Positions 15,570 through 25,000 of a stretch of 64,000 bases of DNA are shown here, piece by piece. The stretch covers positions 2,217,390 through 2,281,389 of the forward strand of contig NZ_JAENHK010000010.1 of NCBI RefSeq assembly GCF_016595215.1. Direction: 5' to 3'. This stretch comes from Chryseobacterium paridis. Its GTDB lineage: Bacteria > Bacteroidota > Bacteroidia > Flavobacteriales > Weeksellaceae. How positions within the stretch are numbered: the stretch's first letter is position 1; each line of letters starts with the position of its first letter. The notes beneath the pieces are model-generated. The model saw only the letters and a program-made list of their open reading frames with translations, had not been told where the DNA came from and searched no databases. A program made the position numbers and the translations under genes.

Positions 15570-16184
15570 TTAAAATTTCTTTCCTATAAATACTCCAAAA
15601 TCGAAACTAGTTTCAAAATTGCTTCCTGTTTGGGAGATGGTACTTCCTATACCAAACTGGACTTTTTTTCTAGTCTCCAATCCTAATCTTACAACCTGAT
15701 TGCTACTCTGGTGTTGTTTAAAACTGAAATCAGATTCTATAATCAACATGCTGTAAAAATTAAAACGATCATTAATTTTAGGCGTATATTCCATTAGTGT
15801 ATAAAGCCCCAACCCCATCTCTTTGCTATCAAAAGAATACGTTAATGAAGGGAACAGGCTGATCCCAAAATCTGTTTTTTCCTTTGTAAATGCTAATCCT
15901 ACAGATGGCATCACATCTTCATTAGAAATATGAACTCCTGCTGAGGCACCCCAGTTTTTTACGATATGATAATTAAGATTTTGATAAACTTCTGCGTTTA
16001 CTTTTTTAGATTCATAACCATAAGAAACATTTCCTAAAGCAAAATAATTCCATTTTGTTTTAAAATCTTTGTCAAAAATCCCCAAAACCTCTGTTTCTTT
16101 TACTCCCGTATATCCTTGAATGGAAACCTGTGCTTCCGCATAACAGGAGTATAGCATCATAAGGGAAAATAATATTTTTTTCAT
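15570..16184 (-). CDS. Outer-membrane beta-barrel protein co-transcribed with the deiminase
   Basis: The 204-residue product has a signal peptide (about residues 1-19, ending in AEAQ) and many short amphipathic strands (NYFALGNVSYGYES, NWGASAGVHISNE, VQFGIGSTIS). It ends in a C-terminal Phe after a GKK segment, consistent with an outer-membrane barrel of 8-10 strands. No known family. With only 4 bp to the following deiminase gene it heads a two-gene unit. It might be a channel or surface partner, but nothing in the sequence proves that. Confidence 0.65.
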   Translation of the reverse strand: MKKILFSLMMLYSCYAEAQVSIQGYTGVKETEVLGIFDKDFKTKWNYFALGNVSYGYESKKVNAEVYQNLNYHIVKNWGASAGVHISNEDVMPSVGLAFTKEKTDFGISLFPSLTYSFDSKEMGLGLYTLMEYTPKINDRFNFYSMLIIESDFSFKQHQSSNQVVRLGLETRKKVQFGIGSTISQTGSNFETSFDFGVFIGKKF

Positions 16185-16241
16185 GAGTTGTATTTTCTAA
16201 TTTTTATAAAATAAATTCCTGAACTGTGAAATTTACTTCGG

Positions 16242-16249
16242 CAAAATTA
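16242..16249 (-). promoter_or_regulatory. Candidate -7 element for the barrel/deiminase unit
   Basis: On the minus strand it reads TAATTTTG (TAnnTTTG). It is 57 bp upstream of the barrel start. No well-spaced -33 TTG was found. Confidence 0.4.
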
Positions 16250-16389
16250 GCCCATCAAAAAAAATATAAGTTGTCCTAAAACGACAATCTCGTTTCTACA
16301 TTAGAAAATGAATATCCCGAAAAATTTAATTAAAAGGATATCAGTTTTACATAAAGTTACCAAAATGATTTTTAATTTATAGATAAAAA

Positions 16390-16413
16390 AAAGACAGATA
16401 AGAATCTGTCTTT
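16390..16413 (-). terminator. Terminator of the amino-acid permease gene
   Basis: A perfect 9-bp stem AAAGACAGA/TCTGTCTTT (16390-16398 with 16405-16413) with a U tract on the minus-strand side. It lies about 100 bp beyond the permease stop. The rest of the 331-bp spacer 16185-16515 shows nothing else except the -7 element at 16242. Confidence 0.75.
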
Positions 16414-16515
16414 AGTATATAATTTTAAGGTGTTTGATAATACATCATATCCTTTTTTATGAGAAGCATTTTAGAAAGATCAGAGTATTTTCCAATTTTT
16501 CCATCAGATTACTAT

Positions 16516-17949
16516 TTAGTTTTTGGGTTTATATAATTTATACATGATAAATAAAAAGGTTAACCAGACAGGTATCAAAATCACTTGAATTTCCATTCCC
16601 GTGAAACACATTAATCCTAAGATAATAAGTAAAAAGACAATACAGATGTAATTGGACACAGGATAAAATATAGAGGGAAATTTTGTTGTAATCCCTTCTT
16701 TAACTTTACTTTTTCTAAATTTCAAATGGGTATAGCAGATCATCAGCCAGTTGATAATAAGAGTGGAAACCACCAAAGCCATCAAATATTCAAATGCCTT
16801 TTCCGGAACCAATTTATTAATAATAATACAAATACCTGCAAAGCAAGAAGAAACGATAATTGCATTAGTAGGTACATGATTTTTATTCAGTTTCATTAAA
16901 CCTTTTGGAGCATTTCCTTGTTGTGCTAATCCAAAAAGCATTCTGCTGTTGCTATAAACACTACTATTATAAACAGATAAAGCAGCCGTTAAAACAATTA
17001 AATTAAGAATATTAGCTATCAATGAATTAAACTGGATCGTTTTTCCAAAAATACTAAACTCAAATCCATTCAGGTTTTGAAATACCATCACAAAAGGACT
17101 GGATCCTTCTGTAATTTCTCTCCAAGGGCTTAACGCAAACAAAATCACCAAAGCTCCTACGTAGAAAATTAAAATTCTGTAAATAACCTGGTTGGTAGCT
17201 TTTGGTATTGTTTTTTCAGGGTTTTTAGCTTCTGCCGCAGTGATTCCAATTAATTCTAATCCTCCAAAAGAAAACATAATCATTGCCATTGCAGCAAAAA
17301 GTCCTGTATAGCCATTTTCATTTTTATTAAACCATCCTTTTGGAAAAAATCCACCGTCATTCCATAAATTCTGAATGCTGGCTTTATCTCCTCCTGTCCC
17401 GCTCACCAAAAGATAAATACCAAAAACAATCATAGCAACAATCGCCACTACTTTGATAATTGAAAACCAAAATTCTGTTTCTCCATATACTTTTACAGAG
17501 GCGAGATTAAGGGCGTTGATGAGAACAAAGAAAACCAAGCTGGAAACCCAAAGTGGAATTTCCGGCCACCAGAAATGAATATAATGTCCAATAGCTGTAA
17601 GTTCAGCCATACTTACGAGAATATAAAGAATCCAGTAATTCCATCCGGAAGCAAAACCTGGAAAATTTCCCCAGTATTTATAAGCGAAATAACTAAAGCT
17701 TCCCGAAACGGGTTCCTGAACTACCATCTCACCAAGCTGGCGCATAATAAAGAAGGCAATTATTCCTGCAAGGGCATACCCTAAAATAACTGATGGACCA
17801 GCCAAGACTGCAGCAGGACCAATTCCAAGAAACAATCCTGTTCCGATAGCACCACCAAGGGCAATTAATTGAATATGTCGGTTAGTAAGTCCTCTAACCA
17901 AGGATGAATTTTCCTGAGAATGATGTTCAGTTTTTGCTTCTTCGCTCAT
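16516..17949 (-). CDS. Amino acid permease (APC superfamily, AroP/PheP-like)
   Basis: The 477-residue protein has about 12 membrane segments. It opens with the APC signature after a short charged N-terminus: RGLTNRHIQLIALGGAIGTG, then FLGIGPAAVLAGPS, as in enterobacterial AroP, PheP, LysP and GabP. The conserved EMVVQEPVSGSF and FGGLELIGITAAEAKNPEKTIP segments are present. It should be a proton-coupled importer of amino acids in the inner membrane. Substrate cannot be read from the sequence; the aromatic/neutral group is the best guess. It is monocistronic, with its own terminator. Confidence 0.9.
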   Translation of the reverse strand: MSEEAKTEHHSQENSSLVRGLTNRHIQLIALGGAIGTGLFLGIGPAAVLAGPSVILGYALAGIIAFFIMRQLGEMVVQEPVSGSFSYFAYKYWGNFPGFASGWNYWILYILVSMAELTAIGHYIHFWWPEIPLWVSSLVFFVLINALNLASVKVYGETEFWFSIIKVVAIVAMIVFGIYLLVSGTGGDKASIQNLWNDGGFFPKGWFNKNENGYTGLFAAMAMIMFSFGGLELIGITAAEAKNPEKTIPKATNQVIYRILIFYVGALVILFALSPWREITEGSSPFVMVFQNLNGFEFSIFGKTIQFNSLIANILNLIVLTAALSVYNSSVYSNSRMLFGLAQQGNAPKGLMKLNKNHVPTNAIIVSSCFAGICIIINKLVPEKAFEYLMALVVSTLIINWLMICYTHLKFRKSKVKEGITTKFPSIFYPVSNYICIVFLLIILGLMCFTGMEIQVILIPVWLTFLFIMYKLYKPKN

Positions 17950-18065
17950 AAAAAGAATTTGGCCCTAAATATATAAAACTTTAGAGAAATTAACCTTCTA
18001 TGAAACTATAAGAACTTCAAACCATTCATTTTTAAATAATTAAAACCAAAAAGACATGAAATTCT

Positions 18066-18359
18066 CTATAAATATTCCTTTGGAATTGAGATATTATTCT
18101 TTTTTAAGTACTCTAAAAGTGACTGATACTTGTCTTCATTCCCTTCTGTCCCACATTTGTGAGAGATACTGCAAATATCTGATGGCTTAATTTCAAGAAT
18201 ACTTGAAATCTTATTTAGGATATCAAAATTGATCTTGACTTTAGAATTTTCAATATCAGAATAGGCCTTTTGTGAAATCTCCATTTCAAAAGCCATATAC
18301 TCCTGTGTCAAATCTTTACTTCTCCGTATTTTTCTGATGTTCTGCCCACATATTTTCAT
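18066..18359 (-). CDS. Small XRE-family helix-turn-helix protein
   Basis: The 97-residue protein carries a Cro/CI-type HTH (about residues 5-60: IRKIRRSKDLTQEYMAFEM, then ISQKAYSDIENSK) and a short C-terminal extension of about 35 residues with two cysteines nearby (CSISHKC). There is no separate effector domain. It is divergent from ccoNO across a 195-bp spacer, so control of the oxidase operon is possible but unproven. It may equally be a free-standing regulator acting elsewhere. Confidence 0.8.
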   Translation of the reverse strand: MKICGQNIRKIRRSKDLTQEYMAFEMEISQKAYSDIENSKVKINFDILNKISSILEIKPSDICSISHKCGTEGNEDKYQSLLEYLKKNNISIPKEYL

Positions 18360-18415
18360 TGCATTTGTTTTAGTAGTTTTTGGTATAGTTTAGAAGAGTA
18401 TCTACTAGCCTCTAA

Positions 18416-18423
18416 CAAAGTTA
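18416..18423 (-). promoter_or_regulatory. Candidate -7 element of the small XRE gene
   Basis: Minus-strand TAACTTTG (TAnnTTTG), 56 bp before the start. A TTTTG lies 14 bp upstream (18438-18442), closer than ideal. Confidence 0.45.
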
Positions 18424-18554
18424 ATAAATACCTTTGGCAAAACATTATACACGTTACATGATATTTATTTCGTAATCGAATTTAGCTTCAAAATATAAGA
18501 AAAAGAACTGCTAACGATCATAAATATTATTTCTGTACAACAACTATTGGAATT

Positions 18555-20834
18555 ATGGAGACGCAAAAATTTAATTATGACAATACTATTGTCAGAGCAT
18601 TTCTCTATGCTACTATTGCATTTGGCCTGGTAGGTTTTTTACTGGGACTAACGGCGGCATTAATGCTTTTCTATCCTGAATTGCCTGAATTTTTATTTGG
18701 AACCGATGATACAACGATCCAGAGTTTAAGAAGTGGTAACATTCAGGGACTAATCAATACACAAGGAGCAATGGGGTTCGGAAGAATCAGAATGTTGCAT
18801 ACCAGTGCTGTCATTTTTGCATTTGTCTGTAATTCATTTTTCTGCGGTGCTTACTACAGCATGCAGCGATTATTAAAAACAAGAATGTACAGTGATACAC
18901 TTTCATGGATTCATTTCTGGTCATGGCAGATTATGATTGTGAGCGTCGTTATTACCTTCTTAATGGGAATCAATACTTCTAAAGAATATGCGGAACATGA
19001 ATGGCCAATCGATATATTGATCGCTTTCTCATGGATTGTTTTCGGTATTAATATGTTTGGAACGATTGCCATAAGAAGGGTAAGACATCTTTATGTAGCT
19101 ATTTGGTTTTACATTGCAACATGGATTGCTGTAGCAATGCTTCACATTTTTAACAATCTTGAGGTTCCTCTCTCATTTACAAGTTGGAAATCATATTCGG
19201 TATATGCCGGAGTAAAAGATGCCCTTGTACAGTGGTGGTATGGACATAATGCAGTTGCATTCGTATTGACAACTCCGGTTTTAGGACTAATGTATTATTT
19301 TATGCCTAAAGCTGCCAACCGACCTGTTTTTTCTTACAAACTTTCAATCATTCACTTTTGGTCATTGATCTTCGTGTATCTCTGGGCAGGACCTCATCAC
19401 CTTCAGTATACAGCACTTCCAGCGTGGGCTCAGGCTGTGGGAACAGGCTTCTCTATCATGCTTATCGCACCATCCTGGGGAGGTATGCTTAATGGGCTTC
19501 TTACACTAAGGGGAGCCTGGGATAAAGTGAGAGAAAATCCTATTTTAAAATTCTTTGTGGTTGCTGTGACCTGTTATGGGATGGCCACTTTTGAAGGACC
19601 TCTATTAGCTACAAAATCATTAAATAAAATAGGGCACTATACCGACTGGGTAATTGGTCATGTACACTTAGGTGCATTGGGATGGAACGGATTTATGGCA
19701 TTCGGGGTTATTTATTATCTGATTCCAATGATGTGGCGAACCGAACTTTGGTCTAAAAAACTAGCCAACTGGCATTTCTGGTTAGGAACTTTAGGCATTA
19801 TATTCTATGCAGTACCGATGTATATTTCCGGATTTACACAGGGGTTGATGTGGAAACAATTTAATCCTGACGGAACTCTATTATGGAAAAACTGGCTGGA
19901 CACCGTTACGGCAATTATCCCCTATTTCAAAATGAGATTTCTTGGTGGTGTTCTTTATCTTTCAGGAGCTATTTTAATGGTAATTAATGTTATCAAGACA
20001 ATCAAAGCAGGATCATTCCAGAAAGAAGTCCCTGCGGAAGCACCAGCTTTAGCTCATATCGGAAGTCACAGAAAAGAAGGCGAAGGAGCTCACCTTTGGC
20101 TGGAAAGAACACCTAAATTACTTTCTATACTGGCTTTTGTTGCCATTTCAATAGGGGGCCTTGTGGAAATTGTTCCTACTTTAACTATAAAAAGCAACCT
20201 TCCTCAGATCACTGCTGTAAAACCCTATTCTCCATTGGAACTGGAAGGACGCGATCTCTATATCCGTGAAGGCTGTAATTCCTGTCATTCCCAAATGGTA
20301 AGGCCATTCAGAGATGAGGTAATGAGATTTGATGGTAAAAACGGACAGTATTCAAAAGCGGGAGAATTTGTATATGACAGACCTTTTTTATGGGGATCTA
20401 AAAGAACAGGACCCGACTTACATAGAGAAGGAAGCAGAAATCCGGATTCATGGCATTTTAAACACATGTACAATCCAAGAATTACTTCAGCGGGTTCTAT
20501 TATGCCTCGTTTCCCATGGTTGATCACAAATAAACTTGACCGCTCTGAAATGGTGGATAAAATGAAACTGATGAAAAACACTTTTGATATTCCGTATACC
20601 AAAGCCGAAATAGATTCAGCCAATCAATGGGCAGATAACCAATCTAAAGCAATCGTAAAAAGAATTTATGCTGAAGCAACTGACGTTAGGGACCAGGTGC
20701 AGAAAGATCAAACAACAAAAGGTTCAGCATTCATTCCTCTTGAGCAAAGAGAAATTATAGCCATGATCGCTTATCTTCAAAGACTGGGTACTGATATTAA
20801 AACCACGGACATTAAAACAGCAAGTGTAGACTAA
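18555..20834 (+). CDS. ccoNO: cbb3-type cytochrome c oxidase, fused subunits I and II (CcoNO)
   Basis: The 759-residue protein joins CcoN and CcoO, a fusion characteristic of Bacteroidota. Residues 1 to about 490 form the 12-helix heme-copper subunit: His ligands in HTSAVIF (near 76), WYGHNAV (His231), GPHHLQY (CuB His281/282) and GHVHLGALGW (heme His369/371). After a linker and one membrane helix, the CcoO part has a single c-type heme site, EGCNSCHSQM (Cys574, Cys577, His578), with its Met ligand in IMPRFPW (Met650). It reduces O2 to water at high affinity while pumping protons, fed by cytochrome c or quinol-linked electrons. It is followed 19 bp later by ccoP. No consensus promoter was found in the 195-bp upstream spacer. 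Confidence 0.96.
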   Translation: METQKFNYDNTIVRAFLYATIAFGLVGFLLGLTAALMLFYPELPEFLFGTDDTTIQSLRSGNIQGLINTQGAMGFGRIRMLHTSAVIFAFVCNSFFCGAYYSMQRLLKTRMYSDTLSWIHFWSWQIMIVSVVITFLMGINTSKEYAEHEWPIDILIAFSWIVFGINMFGTIAIRRVRHLYVAIWFYIATWIAVAMLHIFNNLEVPLSFTSWKSYSVYAGVKDALVQWWYGHNAVAFVLTTPVLGLMYYFMPKAANRPVFSYKLSIIHFWSLIFVYLWAGPHHLQYTALPAWAQAVGTGFSIMLIAPSWGGMLNGLLTLRGAWDKVRENPILKFFVVAVTCYGMATFEGPLLATKSLNKIGHYTDWVIGHVHLGALGWNGFMAFGVIYYLIPMMWRTELWSKKLANWHFWLGTLGIIFYAVPMYISGFTQGLMWKQFNPDGTLLWKNWLDTVTAIIPYFKMRFLGGVLYLSGAILMVINVIKTIKAGSFQKEVPAEAPALAHIGSHRKEGEGAHLWLERTPKLLSILAFVAISIGGLVEIVPTLTIKSNLPQITAVKPYSPLELEGRDLYIREGCNSCHSQMVRPFRDEVMRFDGKNGQYSKAGEFVYDRPFLWGSKRTGPDLHREGSRNPDSWHFKHMYNPRITSAGSIMPRFPWLITNKLDRSEMVDKMKLMKNTFDIPYTKAEIDSANQWADNQSKAIVKRIYAEATDVRDQVQKDQTTKGSAFIPLEQREIIAMIAYLQRLGTDIKTTDIKTASVD

Positions 20835-20853
20835 TTATTAAAATGAACGTAAA

Positions 20854-21741
20854 ATGAAAACAAGAACACCCATTTCCATATATATCATTGTAACCATAGG
20901 TTTGACTATTATGGCGTTCGAGATGTTTGCTCAGGATTCCGGTTATTTTACTTCTCCTTTTTTCTGGGCTTTGTTATTAATTGCGACAATCCTGCTTTTA
21001 ATTATGAACACTATCGGAGACCTTGTTGAAAATGAAACCTTCAGTAGATTAACAGAAACTGAGAAGAAAGCATATCTTGAAGAAAAAAGCATTCCTTTTT
21101 ATCAAAAACTATGGAATTCGGCTGTGAAAAAGCAATCACAAACTGAAGAAAAAGATATTCTTATAGACCATGGTTTCGATGGAATCACTGAACTTGATAA
21201 TTCCTTACCCAAATGGTGGATCGGACTATTTTATTTTGGAATCATTTTTTGCGCTGTGTATATGTTTGCATTTGCTTTTACAGATTATGCTCACCCAGAT
21301 GCGGAATATGATAAAGAAACTAAATTCATGCTGGCTTCTATTATAGAATATGAAAAAAATGCCCCTACCATCAATCTTGAAACAGCAAAATATAATGCTG
21401 ATTATATCACAGAGGGTGAACAACTTTTCAAAACCAATTGTGTAACCTGCCATGGAGATGGTGCAAGAGGTGGAATTGGTCCTAATCTTACGGATACTCA
21501 TTGGATCAATATTAAAGAAAAAAGCCTTTTTAAAAATGTTTTCTGGATGCTGGAAAATGGTTCTCCAAACAACCCAACCATGAGACCTTTTATTAAGGAA
21601 GGAACCATTACAGGCAGAGATGCCGAAAAAATTGCATCTTATATCTATCATATCAATCAGGAAAAAACACCTGTTACAGAAGCTCAGGGTGGTGCTGCCC
21701 CTCAAGGAGAAGAGGTAAAATGGGAAAATAACAATCAATAA
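20854..21741 (+). CDS. ccoP: cbb3-type cytochrome c oxidase subunit III (CcoP)
   Basis: The 295-residue protein has two N-terminal membrane helices (about residues 8-25 and 30-50), a charged linker, a third helix (PKWWIGLFYFGIIFCAVYMF) and a C-terminal cytochrome c domain. That domain has one heme site, CVTCHGDG (Cys196, Cys199, His200), and a Met ligand in MRPF. Proteobacterial CcoP has two hemes; one is usual in Bacteroidota. The first two helices may take the place of the small CcoQ subunit, which is not encoded here. It passes electrons to CcoNO. The operon ends at the terminator at 21772-21856; ccoG, ccoH and ccoS do not follow. Confidence 0.93.
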   Translation: MKTRTPISIYIIVTIGLTIMAFEMFAQDSGYFTSPFFWALLLIATILLLIMNTIGDLVENETFSRLTETEKKAYLEEKSIPFYQKLWNSAVKKQSQTEEKDILIDHGFDGITELDNSLPKWWIGLFYFGIIFCAVYMFAFAFTDYAHPDAEYDKETKFMLASIIEYEKNAPTINLETAKYNADYITEGEQLFKTNCVTCHGDGARGGIGPNLTDTHWINIKEKSLFKNVFWMLENGSPNNPTMRPFIKEGTITGRDAEKIASYIYHINQEKTPVTEAQGGAAPQGEEVKWENNNQ

Positions 21742-21771
21742 ATCATTCAACTAAACACATCAATCCATAGT

Positions 21772-21856
21772 AGCCCCCTTTGAATACTAACTAACATTAA
21801 ACTTCATTTTCTACTACCTTTTCATACTTGAAAAATGAATTAAAAGGGGGCTTTTT
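21772..21856 (+). terminator. Bipartite long hairpin terminator of the ccoNO-ccoP operon
   Basis: AGCCCCCTTT (21772-21781) pairs perfectly with AAAGGGGGCT (21843-21852). Inside the 61-nt gap a second 8-bp stem (TTCATTTT near 21802 with AAAATGAA near 21833) can form. A run of T follows at 21852-21856. It is longer than a standard terminator and may also protect the mRNA end. Confidence 0.75.
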
Positions 21857-21868
21857 AAAGAAAAAAAT

Positions 21869-21953
21869 AAATCCTTGTTTTGGCTGTTGTCTCAACTATT
21901 CACTTCACTTCGACTCAACTAAAATTCCATAAATGACAGCCAAGGCAGGATTT
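21869..21953. repeat. Imperfect inverted repeat downstream of the cbb3 operon
   Basis: Arms of about 18 nt (21869-21887 and 21936-21953) share AAATCCT and TTGGCTGT, with a mismatched centre, around a 48-nt loop rich in CACTTC/CGACTC. T residues follow the second arm. It could be a second terminator, a structured RNA or a decayed mobile miniature element; it has no neighbour that explains it. Confidence 0.6.
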
Positions 21954-22003
21954 TTGCATGCTCAATAGGGTACCACATCAGGTAATTTTTTAAATAGTAT
22001 CAT

Positions 22004-22011
22004 TATCTTTG
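22004..22011 (+). promoter_or_regulatory. Candidate -7 element of the tamB-tamL-yihY operon
   Basis: TATCTTTG matches TAnnTTTG and lies 18 bp before the TTG start of tamB, implying a short 5' leader. No clear -33 box was found. Confidence 0.5.
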
Positions 22012-22029
22012 TTATAAACCCTATTCCAT

Positions 22030-25000
22030 TTGAAACAAAAAATTAATATAAAAAAACTCCTGAGGCGTATTGTCATAACCATTATTTGTATATTGGTTTT
22101 TGTCACCCTTCTTATACTTAGTCTACGCCTTCCGGCAGTTCAAAACTTCATCAAAGACAAGCTTGTTGTCTATCTCGAAAAAAAAATCAAAACAAAAGTC
22201 AGCCTTGAAAAGGTATATGTAGGATTCCCTAACAGTCTTGTTATGGAAAATCTATATTTAAAGGGGCAGGACGTCGATACTCTTCTTGCAGTCAAAAAAC
22301 TGGATGTGGGCTTGAATATGCTTAAACTTATCAATTCTACAGCAGATATTACTTCTGTAGATCTAGAGGGTGTACAAGCAAATGTGGTAAGAAAAAAGGA
22401 CGGAAAATTCAATTTTGATTACATTATTGATGCCTTCGCTACTTCGGATAAAGAAGAGAGTTCTTCCAAACCATTTATTATTTCTCTTGATAAAATTAAA
22501 TTAAAAGATATTGGAGTTACTTTTAATGATCTTCAATCAAAAAATGATATTAAACTCTACTTTAAATCTTTTGATACAAGGGTAAAAACTTTTGATTTAA
22601 ATAAAAACTCTTATGCCGTTAATGATATTAATCTTGATGGATTAAAACTAAAATTAAAACAGGGTATCGTAGAAGAGGTATCAAAGAAGGTTGAGAAAAA
22701 GGTAGATTCCCTTAACCAGAAAAAATCAATGAATATTGGGTTAAGGGGAATTAAATTAACCAATTTTGATATTGACTATGGTGATGATAATACGAAGACT
22801 TTTGCAAAGGTTTTATTTAAAGAATTAAGTACAAAAGTCAATAAGCTTGATCTTGATAATAATTCTTACAATGTATCCAATCTGGTTCTTTCGGGAGCAG
22901 ATATTAATGCTAACCTTTATCTGCCTGCTCAAAATGCCAATCCAAAAAATTCAAAGGAAGAGGCTAAATCTACTCCGGATTCTGATAAAGAAAAAGCAAT
23001 GAAACTGCTTTTGGGTAAAATGGTTCTGAATGATGTAAAAGTAGCATACAACAATACTGCTATTGCTCCAACAAAACAGGGAATGGATTTTAATCACCTC
23101 AACTTTTCAAAAATGAATGTGGAGGTCCATAGTTTCAAAATGGAAAATAATACGTTCGCAGGAAAGGTAAATTCAGCAGAAATTCAGGAAGGCCGTGGTT
23201 TGGATATCCAGAAATTCAATACTGATTTTGTATACGGAGAAAGACAGGCTTATCTTAAAGACCTATATCTACAGACTCCAAAAACAATTTTACGGGATGA
23301 GGTTATATTGGAATATAATTCAATAGAGCAATTAAGTTCAAATCTCGGAGCGGTCAAAATATCAGCTAATATCCGTGATTCTAAAGTAAGCTTTACCGAT
23401 ATTTTGAATATCGTTCCAACTTTACGTAATACGGTCCCATTTAATAAATACCCGAATGCAACACTTGCTGTAAACGCCAATGTAAAAGGGAGTGTCAATG
23501 ATCTTTTGATTCAGAATTTCAAACTTTCCGGATTGGATCAGCTAAGAGTTGCTGCGTCTGGGAGAATTAGAAATGCAATGAACCCTGATCAGCTTTACTA
23601 TGATCTTAAAATTGGAGAACTTTCGTCTTCTGCCAAGACAATCTTTAACCTCGTTCCCAAAAATACAATTCCTTCCAACATTTCCCTACCCTCGAATTTC
23701 AGTATAAAGGGAACAGCGAAGGGAACCACTAAAATGGTTGATACTAATCTGAATCTTTATTCAACACTCGGAAATGCTGCAATTATTGCTGAAGTGGATA
23801 TGCGAAGAAAGAATCATGAATTGTATAATATCAAAGCAAACCTTCAGGGAATACAAGTCGGAAAAATTATTCAGAATAAAGATATTGGTTCAATTACAGC
23901 ACAGATTTCCGCAAAAGGAGAAAGCTTTGACTTTAAAAGAGCAAAAGCAGATCTTACTGGACATGTTGCTTCTGCAACCTACAAAGGTTATCAGTATCGC
24001 GATATGAATCTAACCGGAAAAATAAATAATGGTGCTTACCATATTCTTTTAGATTCAAGGGATCCGAATGCTAATTTGAAATTAACTGCTTCAGGAGTTT
24101 ATGATGAAAAAAATCCAACGGTAAAGATCAATGGAGACATCATCAAAGTTGATCTCAACAAACTTGGTTTTTATGAAAAACAAATGATTATTGGTGGAAA
24201 AATAGATGGTGATTTCACCAATCTTGATCCAGATCATTTGAACGGGTATTTAAATCTTCAAAACTTTGCATTCTCAGATACTAAAGAAGTATATCCGATC
24301 CAGGAAGTTCATTTGAATGCCAGATCTGCTAATGACTCGACGAACATTGTTTTCAACTCGCAGATCGCTGATGTAGAACTGAAAGGAAAATATAAATTGA
24401 GCCAGATCTTTGGATCTTTAACTCAAACCATCAATCAATACTATCAGTTCCAGAAACCTGACAAATCTCAAAAAGTAGATGCAGGACAATATTTTACCTT
24501 CAATGCAAAGATTAAAAATGATGACCTTATCAGAAAATTTGTTCCTGATCTGAAAAGTTTTGAAACGATCAATTTAGTTGGAAACTATAATGCAGATTCT
24601 CATAAAATTGAGATCGATGGACAGATCCCACAGCTATTATATGGTGAAAACTCAATTGAAAATGCATCATTGAAAGTTACTAATGAGAATGATGCATTAC
24701 AGTATAATCTCAATGTAGCAGCTTTAAAAAGCTCTAGCTTTGCATTAAATAAAGTTAATATTGGCGGCGATGTTTCAGACAATACGATTAATTACAATAT
24801 CACAACCAAGGATCAAAAAGATGTCACTCAATTCCTGATTGCAGGAAATGCAAAATCGCTAAATGATATAACAGAAGTTTCCCTAAATCCAAATGGTTTA
24901 AAATTAAATTATAATGATTGGACAGTAGCCGAAGGAAATAAAATTCAGATCAGCAGCAAAGGAATTATAGCCGATAATTTCAAACTATCGAATTCAGGAA

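Noticed and set aside
20285..20623. Reading frames overlapping the CcoO part on both strands
   Set aside because: They lie wholly inside ccoNO, which has intact heme motifs in its own frame; the products resemble no protein.
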